Source: Gymnorhina tibicen (lineage: Eukaryota > Chordata > Aves > Passeriformes > Artamidae). Taken from it: 64,000 nucleotides of DNA. The notes beneath the pieces were generated by a model, which had not been told where the DNA came from, did no database searches, and saw only the letters and a list, made by a program, of their open reading frames with translations. Positions 50,777 through 62,534 of the stretch are shown here, piece by piece (position 1 is the first letter of the stretch; each line of letters begins with the position of its first letter). The position numbers and the translations under genes were made by a program. Where the stretch lies: positions 620,001 through 684,000 of the forward strand of contig VXAZ01008283.1 in NCBI GenBank assembly GCA_013399875.1, read 5' to 3'.

Positions 50777-51692
50777 ATGAAGAATTTTTCATTTCCTATG
50801 CAGGATAACACACATCAGACCGAGAGTCCTCCTCCTCACAGATTCCTGAGTTTGACAAATCAGTCAGACCCTATTGGAAGACCAGAAAGAGATGAGCAAT
50901 TAGCTCAAGTAGAGATTGCTGTACTGGGGGTCATATTTCTGACAGCGTCTGTGGGCAATTTTATTCTCATACTGGTGCTGTGGCGAAGAAGAAAGAAGCT
51001 GTCTAGGATGTATGTGTTCATGCTTCACCTCAGCATTGCTGACTTAGTAGTAGCCTTTTTCCAAGTGCTGCCTCAACTCATATGGGATATTACAGATGTT
51101 TTCATAGGGCCAGATTTCTTGTGCAGAACTATCAAGTATCTACAATTGCTGGGCATGTTTGCCTCTACTTATATGATAGTGGTCATGACAGTGGACAGAT
51201 ATCAAGCCGTTTGCTACCCTATGGTCACGTTCCAAAAGAAGAGAGCTCTCTGGAACATCCCCATTTGCACCAGCTGGTCTATAGCACTGATTCTTAGCCT
51301 ACCACAGGTATTTATCTTTTCTAAGACTGAAATATCTCCAGGTGTCTTTGAATGCTGGGGTGAATTTATTCAGCCCTGGGGCCCAAAGGCATATGTGACT
51401 TGGATTTTTGTAGTTATATTCTTTATTCCCTCAACAATCCTTATCACATGCCAGGTCAAGATTTGCAAAATAATCAGAAGAAATATAAGTGTGAAAAAAC
51501 AGAACGAATGTGAAGCAGCAAATCAGAATCAAGTCCTGCCATCCCGAGCAAGCAGTGTGAACTGCATTTCAAAGGCTATGATCAAGACAGTAAAAATGAC
51601 AGTGGTGACAGTTGTTGCATATGTTCTCTGTTGGTCACCTTTCTTCATTGCGCAGCTGTGGTCCGTGTGGTTCCCCAGCATCCTGACCGAAG
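50777..51692 (+). CDS. AVPR2-like (VT1): VT1 receptor exon 1 (N-terminus to TM6)
   Basis: 916 bases: 305 codons plus one base of a split Gly codon. Covers the extracellular N-terminus through TM6 and the third extracellular loop (WFPSILTE). The open frame continues past the donor for a few codons (KLLSLLSHS...), which is intronic read-through. No upstream coding exon is needed. Confidence 0.93.
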
Positions 51693-52955
51693 GTAAGCTG
51701 CTCTCCCTCCTCAGTCACAGCTGCAGAGCAGGCTAGCACACTGCTGCTGAGTGTTTTATGTTTGCACTTTGCTTTTGTGTAAAGGTTACGTGTGGTCATT
51801 TGAGGAGGATTGAAAAGAAATACCTGGATTGATATCTCCTGTATTTAATTAGGTACAGGGAACTTCTTGTGTTATGTGATCAAAACATCATGTGTCTATT
51901 TTGTGTGTGTGTCTTGAGTGGTTAACAATTCAAAGATTCATGAACAGCATGGTGAAAAGTATCATGTGCTTCAGCAAGGCTTCAGAGTTTTAGAGGTTTT
52001 AGGTATTATAGCAGCAATATTTTTGGTTCTTGAGGTGAAAAGCAGCAATTAACTATTCAAAGTAATAAGATAAATATTTCTTATTTACTGGGTAGGACAG
52101 TGATAAGACATCTGATTTTTCTTTTTAATATTGAAATTGTATTGATGAAATCTCTGTAGTATACTGTGAAACAACCAAAGGTTATCATCCAGCTGTTTAT
52201 AAAACAAAAAGCAAGTCTGAGAGAGTTATCAAAGAACACCATGTTGTAAACAAGAATAATCTTGTCAAATTTATGCTATTGCCTCTTTGTGAAAGGCAGA
52301 CTCTATATGCGACTTTAAATTCACCTATTCTCAACTTGGAGGTAAAAATGAAAAGGAAAAAATGTAATACTTCTGCCTGATAAAAACAGTAGTTTCTGAT
52401 CTTTGTTTTAAGAATTCTTCCTGTCAGTGTGAATTTGAGTCTTATTCTACATAAATTTATGTCAAAATATATATCTGTATTTATTTGTATGTTTAACAGC
52501 TTAATAATTGAATTTAGAATTAATGCAGCTACATGAAAAAAGATCTATATGAAACTATTAAACTTTGAAATGCACACAATAAAGTGTGCTTTATACCTTC
52601 AGCAGTTGCACATTGCATTGAAACAGGAATTTCCTACTATTAGATTAGCTTTAATATATGAATAGATACAGCAGAAAGCAGCAGACTGTGAAAATATAAC
52701 TTATTTGTAAGAGTGCTTTATTTAGTCTCTTATTCCTTTAACTGTTTTGTTCTAGGTTCGGCATTCACCATTATCATGCTCCTTGGCAATCTAAATAGCT
52801 GCACCAACCCATGGATTTACATGTATTTCTGTGGCCAGATTCCACATTGCACAAATAAGCAGCTGCAGAATACCGTGGCTCAAGAGGAATCCGTGTTCAC
52901 AGGGAGCATTCATCTTGTAGACAGAGACCCTGAGGAAAACAGTACTTCTGCATAA
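50777..52955 (+). CDS. AVPR2-like (VT1): Vasotocin VT1 (V2B-type) receptor, class A GPCR, two exons
   Basis: Plasma-membrane receptor for the neurohypophysial peptide vasotocin. Exon 1 (50777-51692) ends GAAG|gtaagc and exon 2 (52756-52955) follows ttttgttctag, giving 371 residues. Seven membrane segments are visible. Other marks are N-glycosylation sites at Asn3 (NFS) and Asn28 (NQS), TM2 Asp89, Cys116 and Cys193 for the extracellular disulfide, DRY at 140-142, CWSPFF at 285-290 in TM6 and NPWIY at 323-327 in TM7. GPDFLCR and GMFASTYM are signatures of the vasopressin/oxytocin receptor family. The intron after TM6 is at the position shared across that family. The C-tail is short, about 45 residues. 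PNPLA8 as neighbour fits the V2B/VT1 locus of non-mammals as I recall it. The start has A at -3. V1a, V1b and oxytocin receptor are less likely from context and tail, but a tree was not possible here. Confidence 0.9.
51693..52755 (+). other. AVPR2-like (VT1): VT1 receptor intron (1.06 kb)
   Basis: GT-AG intron (gtaagc ... gttctag) with phase 1, located between TM6 and TM7. AT-rich, no embedded repeat recognised. Confidence 0.92.
52756..52955 (+). CDS. AVPR2-like (VT1): VT1 receptor exon 2 (TM7 and C-tail)
   Basis: 200 bases completing Gly306 and encoding SAFTIIMLLGNLNSCTNPWI through ENSTSA, then TAA. It carries TM7 with NPWIY and the cytoplasmic tail. Cys331 and Cys337 are possible palmitoylation sites. 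Phase matches exon 1 exactly. Confidence 0.93.
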
Positions 52956-53714
52956 ATGCTGAGAGCTTTTTGTTGTTTTGTTACATTCCCTCTGTTCACA
53001 AGACATACCGATATTTTACCACCATCCCTTATTTTGTGGATAAGGAAGCTGAAAAATTGTTTTTTGTTGCAAAAATATATTTCTCTGCAGTTCTGTAGCA
53101 TATACAGGAAGTTTCTGTGTTGTGCAAGCCTGATTCAGTGCTTCACTCACCACTGTCTTATCAGAATGAATTCCTGTAAAGACTGACAAAGATACATAAA
53201 AGTATCTTAAATATTTTATGTCCTAAAGTACTTCCCCATCTGTGATTCTGGATTTCTAAGTAGTAAAATTTTACCACTAACTGGTCCAACAAATTGAAAC
53301 ATAATTGAAAAGGAACCCGACATAATTAAACTTGAATATGTTTTCAGAGTGAACCCTGAATTGTTCATCATTCTGGTGTGACTGGGGGACAGTGACAAAT
53401 CTTGAGAAGGCTGCACAAAGTCAGGAAAAGCTTTTGTCAGCTCTTACTAGCACCTGGTTTAAATTAACTCTTTGTATACACGTATAAAATGCCAAGCAGC
53501 TTAATATAATTTAAAAAAAAATTGGTGTGCTTATGACATTGAACACCTACTTCAGTTTCAAATTCCATTGTGGATTACAGGTAGCAGCAGCATAGCAGCA
53601 GTTCAGGTTTTTTGGCTTCACACCATGGGATTTGATTTTCCATGCATTTCCTGATGTGCAAGCAGTTAACTGGACACCTACGCACACCCGCTACACACAC
53701 ATATACATACTTTA

Positions 53715-53720
53715 AATAAA
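53715..53720 (+). terminator. Candidate polyadenylation signal AATAAA for VT1 receptor
   Basis: The first AATAAA I noticed downstream of the receptor stop codon (about 760 bases after it). Use is inferred only. Earlier variant signals cannot be excluded. Confidence 0.3.
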
Positions 53721-53724
53721 AGTG

Positions 53725-56700
53725 GGTGCTAAGAGTGTACACTTTCATTTGGCATTCAGACCCATTTGTACTAGCATGCAATTTATTGGTAGAGAACCAA
53801 TTATTATTCCATTCCTTAGTACCCCTTCAGTCTCAAATTCAAATATTTCCCTTTGCTGTAAAAATAAATCTATCTATCTTTATCTCAAAATGCCATTTGG
53901 TTTCTGGTTTGTGGGTGTTATATGCAGGTAGCTGTTTATTTCCTTTCAGTGTCTGCAATCTGGTCAGAGGAGTATGGAAGGCTCTTTCAGGTGAGAATGG
54001 AGCTGCATTCCCAGGGATTCTTTGTGGCACTTACATCTGGTGGCATATAATCTGTCCACATTATACTATGTTTCATCACGTTTCAGTTTTCTGAATGCTA
54101 GAAGTCACAAATATCAGTACAAAAGCTATAAAATTGTGGGGGTTTAATAGTCTTTAGATTGTAGTCAAAGAAATATTGATTTAAACTAAATACAGATCAC
54201 ATTGTGAGAAGTTCTGCTGTACAGTGAATAGTTACGCTTCAGGTTAATCTGTGCTGATATGACTGCATATTCTATATTTTTATTCCCCATATAGAGTTAG
54301 ACCAGATGGGGGCAAGAACTAAATATTGCTGTTCTTTATGATGGGAAAAGCTTCCCAGTCCAGCTGGTAAGAAGAACAGGTCTCTGGCTGTTAGAAAGAG
54401 GAAGAAGGTGGGTGAAGGTAGTACCACAGCCAGACAGGAATGGAAAGGGTCTGTATGAAGTCTCTTACTATAATTACAGCTGATAGTTTTTCTTGCTGTT
54501 TTCCCCCCGTCTCTTTAATTAGTAGTTATTAATTCTACCCCACAGAAAAATCCCTGCTAGAACAATTCTGTAACTCAAGTGAATGTCCTTATATGGGGTA
54601 AGAATATCCAAGATACAATCCATACTATTGATAGGATATTGATACAGTCACTCACTCACTTTCTGAGACTTTCAGTCAATTAGCTCTCAGTGAAGTTCTC
54701 CCTTATGACTGAATCCAATGGTTAATGGTGGGGTTTCTAGTTTTTCCACTTCCTTTGATTGTACTTAGTTACATAGCATAATATGCAGACTTGAAAGGAA
54801 CTGTAAACAGAAATGCTGCAAGGAATTACCTGTGTCACTGTACTACTGTATTGGCAGCAAAAGTCCTCAAAAGGCATTAATTTGCAAGGAATACAGGCAT
54901 TCAGATTGTGTGCAAAGAGTCATCCACATCCAGAATCAATGGAAGTCAAAGTTCTGCTCAGACACCACAGTGGAGCTGTGCCATTTGACACCGCCTGATC
55001 CAACCTCTGATGCAAGTTTAAAAGTGTAACTTCTACTACTTATATTTCAGCATTGCTGATATATTTGTTACTGACTATAAATAATTTGGTAGAGCTGGAT
55101 TTTGCAAATAACAGTAGCTCGATGTGTTCATTAAAAGTCTGAGAGCAATGTTAACTGTCCGTATCTCAGGTATTTTGATCACGTATTGAATGAAATGTCA
55201 GAACTTCTTAAGTCCAATGATGATTGTTCACTGTCTGTAATATTCAAAACACTTATATTTTTGTCTCTCAAGTGCTTTCTTTCTGATTTTTTCATTTTCC
55301 TTCCTCTAATATCAGTCCTGCTCTTAAAAAAAAAAAATTAAAGATTACTGTACTACAGTGCAAACTACAGGCTATGGACACTTTTAGTTTTCGTCTGTCA
55401 GGAGGTACTTGAACACAGGTGTTCCTGCTTTTTCTCTTAGTAAAATGAACTGGACTGCATTTCCAGATGTAAGTCCTTATCCCACATGCCCTGCCCTGCC
55501 TACCCTATGGGTAGCACTGAGAAACACTCTCAGTGGGGAGTTTGGTTCAGGTCCACTTTTTACTATCAAAACTCATTTTCAAATGATGGGAAATTCATTT
55601 GGGTAACTTTTTTCCTTTTTCTTTTTTTTTTTATCCTGATAAAGTGCCCCTTACAGGACTTCTCTTATCTCTTAAAAAAAAGGAAACAAAGAGACATTTA
55701 AAAATAAAATTAAATTTTTCTCTTTGTAAATTTGGCCATTAGTGTTCTTGGAAGTTGTAGTTTGAACATCTCATGCCCTTGTTTTACTCTATATTTTGAG
55801 TCTTCATCTGGACTATATCGTTTTCAATTCACTGCATTTAGATTTCCAATAGGTATTGCAGTATCTCATTGAGAGAGAGGGTTGACTTTGGGACAACACT
55901 GTAGTCTGGCCAGGGTGTTTAATCCTTATGGGAGAATCAGTAACTCAAACGTACGAGTCCCTAGGGGCACTGTAGAAGCCCATAAAAATGAAAAATTCCA
56001 ATTATCAGATGAAAGCCTTTCTCATCAAAGCCTAGATTCTGTTTTCTCACACAAATAAATTCTGAGTAGAAAAATACCTAGTGTTCCCAGTCTTGAAATG
56101 AATGACTATGTTGTTGATGCTGGCACTGTGGTATGGTTTCTGGTTATCTGGGTGGGGATTTTTTTTACTTTCCACAGTTTTGTTACTACTTGGGAAAGGC
56201 ACAGTTCATTAAAAGGAATTAGATTCTTACTTAAAAATTATTAGTTTATATTTTGCAGTACAGATAAAAAGAATCAAAGACAATGTAATCTATTGATTCT
56301 GTATAGATTTATTACAGAAAAAAGAAACTACAAAAACAACCTAGTAGAATGAAAGGAAAATCCCAACATGTGTTTTGCATTCTTAACAGTGTATTTTGAT
56401 AATTCTTTTATTCTACAGAACTGCTTCTGTATTTTCATAGCCAGTCACAGTTCACATTCTTGTAAATTGTGAATACTGAAGATAATGGTGTTGTGTGATA
56501 ATCTTTTTAATCTTGCAATGAAATAATGCTGAAAAATTGTAAAGATGGTGCCAAACTACTGTCCTGACAATTTTACTTTGATCATTTAGTTCTGACAAGA
56601 GGAACTGGTTATTGAGTCGAATAAACCACTCCTGTGTCTGCATTGTTGGGGGGAGACTGGCAGAGTGATGTGGAGACCCAAGCTGGAATTGGCGGAGTTT

Positions 56701-59160
56701 GTTCTGTGAGGCAGACATGGCTGTATTGTCTAGTTGTCAAACACGTGGCTGGAACAAAGGTATCCTCAAGAGGTTGTGAATGTTAGCTTAACTTTTGGTT
56801 TAAGGGTATCATGAACTTAAAAAGGCAGAGCAGGATGACCCAACTACTCAGTTCTTTTAGGCAATTCAGTTTGGGTTGGATTCCTCAGAGGGAAAAAACA
56901 AAAAGAGAAAGAAAGTTGTTTTCTGACTTCATAAGGTAGAGATTTGGGCCTGAATGGCCCTGGCTATCTACAGGAAACATCCATGATTATGAAACAGATT
57001 GTTCATACAGCAGCAAAACAGGATTGCAAACAGTTCAAATGGGAATTGTATACTTGCAGTAATGCAGCCACAAATAATTTGTTCTCTACTGATGATCTAT
57101 TTAGGATGATCCATAGCTGATCCATATAGATTTGAATTGAAAGGAAATCATGCTGTTAGGAAATCAGAAATAAAAAGTGATGTAATTTATCCTACCAGAT
57201 CAAAACTCTGACTGCCTTTCCAAATCCTACATCGTCAGTCCTATGTGTGCCAGCAGCAGGTCCCTCTCTGTTCTCCTGGCCCCAGGTAGGGCCTCATGAC
57301 CTGCAATATATTTCCCAAACTGTATTTGCCTTAATCTCTTGCTAAGGTAGCCAAGGTTGTCTTCATTTTGCCTCTCTGAAACAAAAGGATAGAAGCTGTG
57401 TCTTTTCCCTGGACTTAAATGATGGTCCTACTATAGCCACTTGAGGACTTTCTGAAGGTCATCTCATTAAGAGGGCAGATTCTGGGCATTTTTACAAGCC
57501 CTCCATAAGATTTTTATTAATTTTCACTTCACTCTTTAGGAGCAAAAGAAAGAATAGACTTTGAGTGAAACTAAGTGGTCATACCCATTCCCTCATACTT
57601 CCTTTTTTTGCCGACACAGCAGACCAAAGCATACTGCTTTCTGCGGTAGGTCATAGCAACTGATTTAACTAAAGTATATCATCCATCTCCATAATGAACT
57701 TCGGGGGTAATGAAACTCTAAGCAAAGGCTTCTTGCCTTTCCATCCAAATGTTGTCTGACAGATACAGTGCAAACATATTCAAGTGCTATTGTATTAATC
57801 AAGAGCTTCTTTATACCGTGACTCACACTTTGAAAGATCTTCAGAATTTTGGTTTGTGTTTCTTGCATCCATTTCAGTATACCAAAAATTGTTAAAATTG
57901 TGTGTTACCCAGATTTTAGCGATAAATCTCCTGAATTCTGAGTTAACAACACAAGAATCAGTAGGACTTTGTGGAGGAAACATTACCATCTGGGGAAGAC
58001 GTTTAAAAAAAATGCCAAGCAAAAACGTTTGAACTTGAAGATCTCTGGAAATTATGGCTGGGGAGGTGGATATAATTAGAAAGATATCTCCGTACATGCC
58101 AGTGACCACTTTTCAAGACAATTGCTGTAGTAACAAATACTAAGACAAAAGAAAAACTTGATATTTTTGTCATCATCGTTATAATTTCCATCATCGTGAT
58201 CATCATCATGATCATGATCATCATCACTATTATTTAAATGAAATCATCATATAGCCTACAACAAGTTTTAAAAGAAAACAAATTTAGAACAGTGTGACAT
58301 ATGTAGACCAGTTATGAAATTGAAATATGAAAGGCATTATTTCAACCACAAATGCAACCTTTATATACGATGCTGCTATTTTATTAAGCTAAAAGGATAT
58401 AGATAATCTTTTAGTTCCAATATTATTGCTGTGCACTGAATTCCATGAAACTACCTAAAGATGAATTTTGGCACAAAATGCTAAAAATTAATTTCATGTT
58501 TACACATTTACTTGGGTATTAAATCAAAATTTTTGCTTTAAGATGCTGTTCTTTTATTCCTCAGTTTATTTGTGAGTTCAGTTATTATCTGTATCACCAC
58601 CTTTGAAGAGATAGTAGGAATAAATTATCTGCTAGCTATCACAGTTCATTGGAAATGTTTGCCCATGTCTCTAAATGTGTTAATAGATGTCTGGCCTCAA
58701 ATGATTTAATGCTGAGTAGCTCCAGCTTTTGACTTACTGATGGAAAAAATTGTACTTTGTCATGGAGAATACAAGCCTTCTGGCAGGCAGAGTCATGATG
58801 TGAATGCACTGCTTATTTATACATTTCGTACAAATTACAGACTGCTGGGAATGTGATTCATATTACTGATCCTTTCTTGACAAGGATGTTCTGAGATGAT
58901 ATGTGTTTAGCTGTAACTATCTGTTCACAAAAAATACATGAGAAAAACCTCAGAAAAAAGGGGTTTTTTTCCCTCAGCAACTCTCAGTACTGAATCTTGG
59001 AGTATAATGCATTTGCTGTGAAAGATGAGGTTAAAAACATTATTGTAGCATTTGGGCTTGTTTTGTTTGCCTTCACACAAAGAAGTAATACTGGATCATA
59101 TGACCCTTACATGTAGATTGTATTAAAGGAATGATACCATTGCAAGTTGAACATGTGGAG
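53725..59160. other. Intergenic, mostly unique sequence
   Basis: No exons or RNA genes recognised. Contains A/T runs (for example 55325-55340, 55618-55632) and the trinucleotide repeat at 58.2 kb. Confidence 0.65.
58169..58250. repeat. ATC/ATG-type trinucleotide-rich microsatellite
   Basis: Runs of atc, atg and gatc motifs (tcatcatcatgatcatgatc). They give a spurious Met/Ile-rich open frame on the minus strand. Confidence 0.85.
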
Positions 59161-59163
59161 CTC

Positions 59164-59470
59164 TGGAATTGTAGACTCATAGAATCATTAAGGTTGGAAA
59201 GGATCACCAAGATCATCAAGTTCAAACATTAATCCAGCACCACCACATTTACCTAGTGCCTCATCCACATGCCTTTTAGACCCTTCCAGGGTGGTGATTC
59301 CACCACTTCTGTTCTCAGCCTCTTCCAGTGCCTGACCACTCTTTCAATGAAGAAGCTTTTTTCTGATATCTAAAGCCTCCTTTGACACAACTTGAGGCTG
59401 TTTAGTCTTGTCCTGTCACTTGTTACCTTGGAAAAGAGACTGACTTCCACTTCACTTCTTCTTGAATGTT
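59164..59470 (-). mobile_element. CR1 LINE 3' fragment
   Basis: Antisense of a CR1 tail: 'agaatcattaaggttggaaa', 'ggatcaccaagatcatcaag', 'ggtggtgattccaccacttc', 'ctcttccagtgcctgaccac', 'cttgtcctgtcacttgttac'. Less diverged than the other CR1 copies in the window. Confidence 0.9.
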
Positions 59471-59474
59471 AGCA

Positions 59475-61405
59475 TGCATGTGCATAATACACTAGTTGAT
59501 GCCATGGATCTGCCATAGAACTGCTCTGCAGCTCCTCCTGTGGATCATGGATGAAGCATGCCCAGCATCTACACAGTCTTCAGGAAATTTCCCTCCCAAA
59601 TGCTCCCCAAGCAGGAGTAAGATGGCACTAAGAGTGCACATATACTACTGTTGCACACTGAAAGGCTGATGCATGTTGGGTTTCTGTTGCTAAACAGTGT
59701 TGACAACAGATGAGCAGAACTGGACCATTTGTATTATTTACAGGGCTGTCTGCCCATGAAAATAAGCACACAAACAGGAAAAGTGATCAAGGAGCATCTC
59801 AGGTGATGACTGTATTGAAGACTTTAGCACAGGCATATCCATAGGCACTTTCTGTGCTCTTTTTGTGTCATGAAACAACCCATTGAGTATCCAACTGGGC
59901 ATGAACACAACAAAACAAGCAATCAGCGTGTGGAAGTTGACTTGTGGACAAGTCCTGCTGGGGTGCCACTGCCTATTTCCAGAGGAGTCCAGAGGGCAGA
60001 GGTGCTCTGTGGCCCAACACTCTCCCCACCTCCACCTCTTCTTTATTCCATGAGGATAAAAGGAAGACACAGCACATAGTTCCATCTCTACAACTTATAA
60101 ACATATAGATGTGCAAATGTCTTCATCTTTGACTCCTTTCCCTGCAATGTCACCTTAGTCTGATACTTCTGGTAGAAGCTCTCAAATGATTCTGCAAGAG
60201 AAGGGCGTTATGCTGTGATAGAGGTTTTGTTCTGCTAAGAATTAGACAGTTAAGCTCACCTTACTTGCAATTTACACAAGGACTGTATGCCATGAAGAGT
60301 TGGATTTTGTATTAATTACCTGGGGACACTATACAAATTAGATTTTCAGTCACTGAAATGAAGAAACCAGACTGACTGAACAGCTGACTTATTTATTAAT
60401 TCAGTAGCTTCAGGTTTTCCTTTAATAAAGATCCTTTTCTGTAAATTAAAGCAGATGAGAGGAATATAATAATAAGTGTAAAATTAGACTAATCCTATTG
60501 AATTTTAAGCTGTGCCAAGGCTGCAAGATAGAATTAAATCATTGATATAAGACAAAGAATTAACTTGAGACTTTGATATTGAAAATAAATACTGTATTTT
60601 ATGTGCACTATCTGTAAAATAATTGGATGCACAAAAGGACTATCCATAGAAAGCTATAGAATACAGTTTTATAAATCAATTTCTAAGATAAGTCCATATT
60701 TTTTCAATAAAAATATTCATGCCAGATATAGATGTGTTTATATGTTCAAATTTAATCTTGTGATTTGATACAAACTGCATCTTGTAATACTCTGATTTTT
60801 TTTTCTATACTGTGCTCCAAAGATAGAATATTTTCTCTGCCTTCAGTTTAAGAAATCAATTACAAGTTTATGAATGCATTTGTGTCCTGGAGGGAAATGT
60901 AGAGTTGATTCAGATAAAAGTCTCAGAACTGAATTGCATTCAAATTATTCATGATCATTTTACATCTGTAAGGGAAAGGAATTGTGCAAGCAGTATTGTT
61001 TTTCTAGAAGTTTCAACATTTCTCTAACACTGAACATTATGAATGTATATTGTTGGAATGCTAAGTAGCTAGAAAGTGTCATCATGTGGTAGTGTATAAA
61101 TACCCCTTACCTTCACAGTTAATATTTGAGAACTGTATAATTTCACATTGTTATCAATTATGATTCACCTTTTAATAATAAAAATAGAAAAATGAAATGG
61201 AAATAATCCCGAAAATTCTTCTCTGAAAATTGTTTTGAGCTCTGCTTCTTTAAATTCAGCTCTTCACACATTGCTCCAGAACTCTAAAAGTTAATATGTT
61301 CATTTTATTAATTCAAGTTATTTTAAGGTGTCTCACTTCTCTGGTGTCAAAGGTAATATAAGTGTTTAGAAGAGTTTTCATTAGTGGCAAAAATATTTAC
61401 ACTTC
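59475..61405. other. Intergenic, possible degraded retroelement at its left end
   Basis: A GC-richer stretch at about 59480-60085 with a 115-codon minus-strand open frame (60085-59738) and a minus-strand AATAAA near 60045 may be an old retroelement piece. The family is not recognised. The rest (60090-61400) is plain AT-rich DNA. Confidence 0.4.
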
Positions 61406-61409
61406 ACTG

Positions 61410-62532
61410 CTTGGTGAATTGACCCTGGCTGATCACCTGGTGCCCATCAAAGTGTCTCTATCACTCCCCTCCTCAGCTGTAAAAGGGAGGGAAAACAGAA
61501 TGAAAGGCTCGTGGGTAGGGCTAAAGAAAAGGAAAGATCACTCAACATTTACTGTCATGGGAAAAACAGACTTGGCTCGGGGAATTAATTTAGTGTATTG
61601 CCAGTCAAAATCAGAGAAGGGTAACGAGAAAAAACCCAAATCCTAAACCCCACCTTTTTCCCTCCATCCTTCCTTTCTTCCTGGGCTCAACTTCACAACC
61701 GGATTCTCTCCCTCCTCCCTGGAAGTAGGACGGGGGGGAGGGAAATGGGGGTTGTGGTCAGTTCATCACACATTGTCTCTGGCACTCTTTCTGCCTCAAG
61801 GGGAGGACTCTTCACAAATGTTGCCCTGCTGCTGCATGGGATCCCTCCCACAGGAGACAGTCCTTCATGAAGTTCTCCAATGTGAGTCCTTCCCACATGC
61901 TGCAGTTTTCACAAACTGCTCCAGCGAGGGTCCCTTCTACAGGGTCAGTCCTTCAGGAACAAACTGCTCCAGTGTGGGTCCCCTGCAGGGTCACAAGTCC
62001 TGACAGCAAACCTGCTCCTGCATGGACTCCTCTCTCCATGGGGCCATAAGAGCCAAGAGCCTGCTCCAGTGCAGACTTCCCATGGGGTAACAGCCTCCTT
62101 CAGGCACCTGCCTGCTCTGGCATGGGCTCTGCCAGGACCTGCAGGGGAATCTCTGCTCCCCTGTGGACCTTCATGGGCTGCAGGGGGACAGCCTGACTCA
62201 CCAGGGTCTTCACCATGGGCTGCAGGGGAATCTCAGCTGCAGCAGCTGCAGAACATCCTCCCCTTCCTCCACTGTCTCAGGTGTCTGCAGGGCCATTTCT
62301 CTCACATATTCTCACTTTTCTGTTCTAGCTGCTGTTGCAGAGGATTTTTTTTTTCCTTCTTAACTATGTTGTCCTGAGGTGCTACCACCGTTGCTGATGG
62401 CCCTGGCCCTGGCCAATGGTGAGTCTGCCTGGCACTGGCTCTGTTGGATATGAAGAAAACTTCTAACATTTCTCACAGAGCCACCCCTGTAGCCTTTCTT
62501 CTACCTAAACCTGGGCACACAAACCCGATACA
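61410..62532 (+). mobile_element. Solo LTR, family A copy 3 (about 1.12 kb)
   Basis: Starts near 'ggtgaattgaccctggctga' and ends ..acccgataca. Over roughly 61880-62160 it is nearly identical to copy 1 (37711-37981). It contains the segment missing from copy 1 between the two ctgcaggggaatctc repeats at 62139 and 62220. A target-site duplication was not evident. The start and end bases carry mutations. Confidence 0.8.
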
Positions 62533-62534
62533 AT

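Noticed and set aside
58003..58227. Met/Ile-rich minus-strand frame
   Set aside because: Translation of the ATC/ATG microsatellite.
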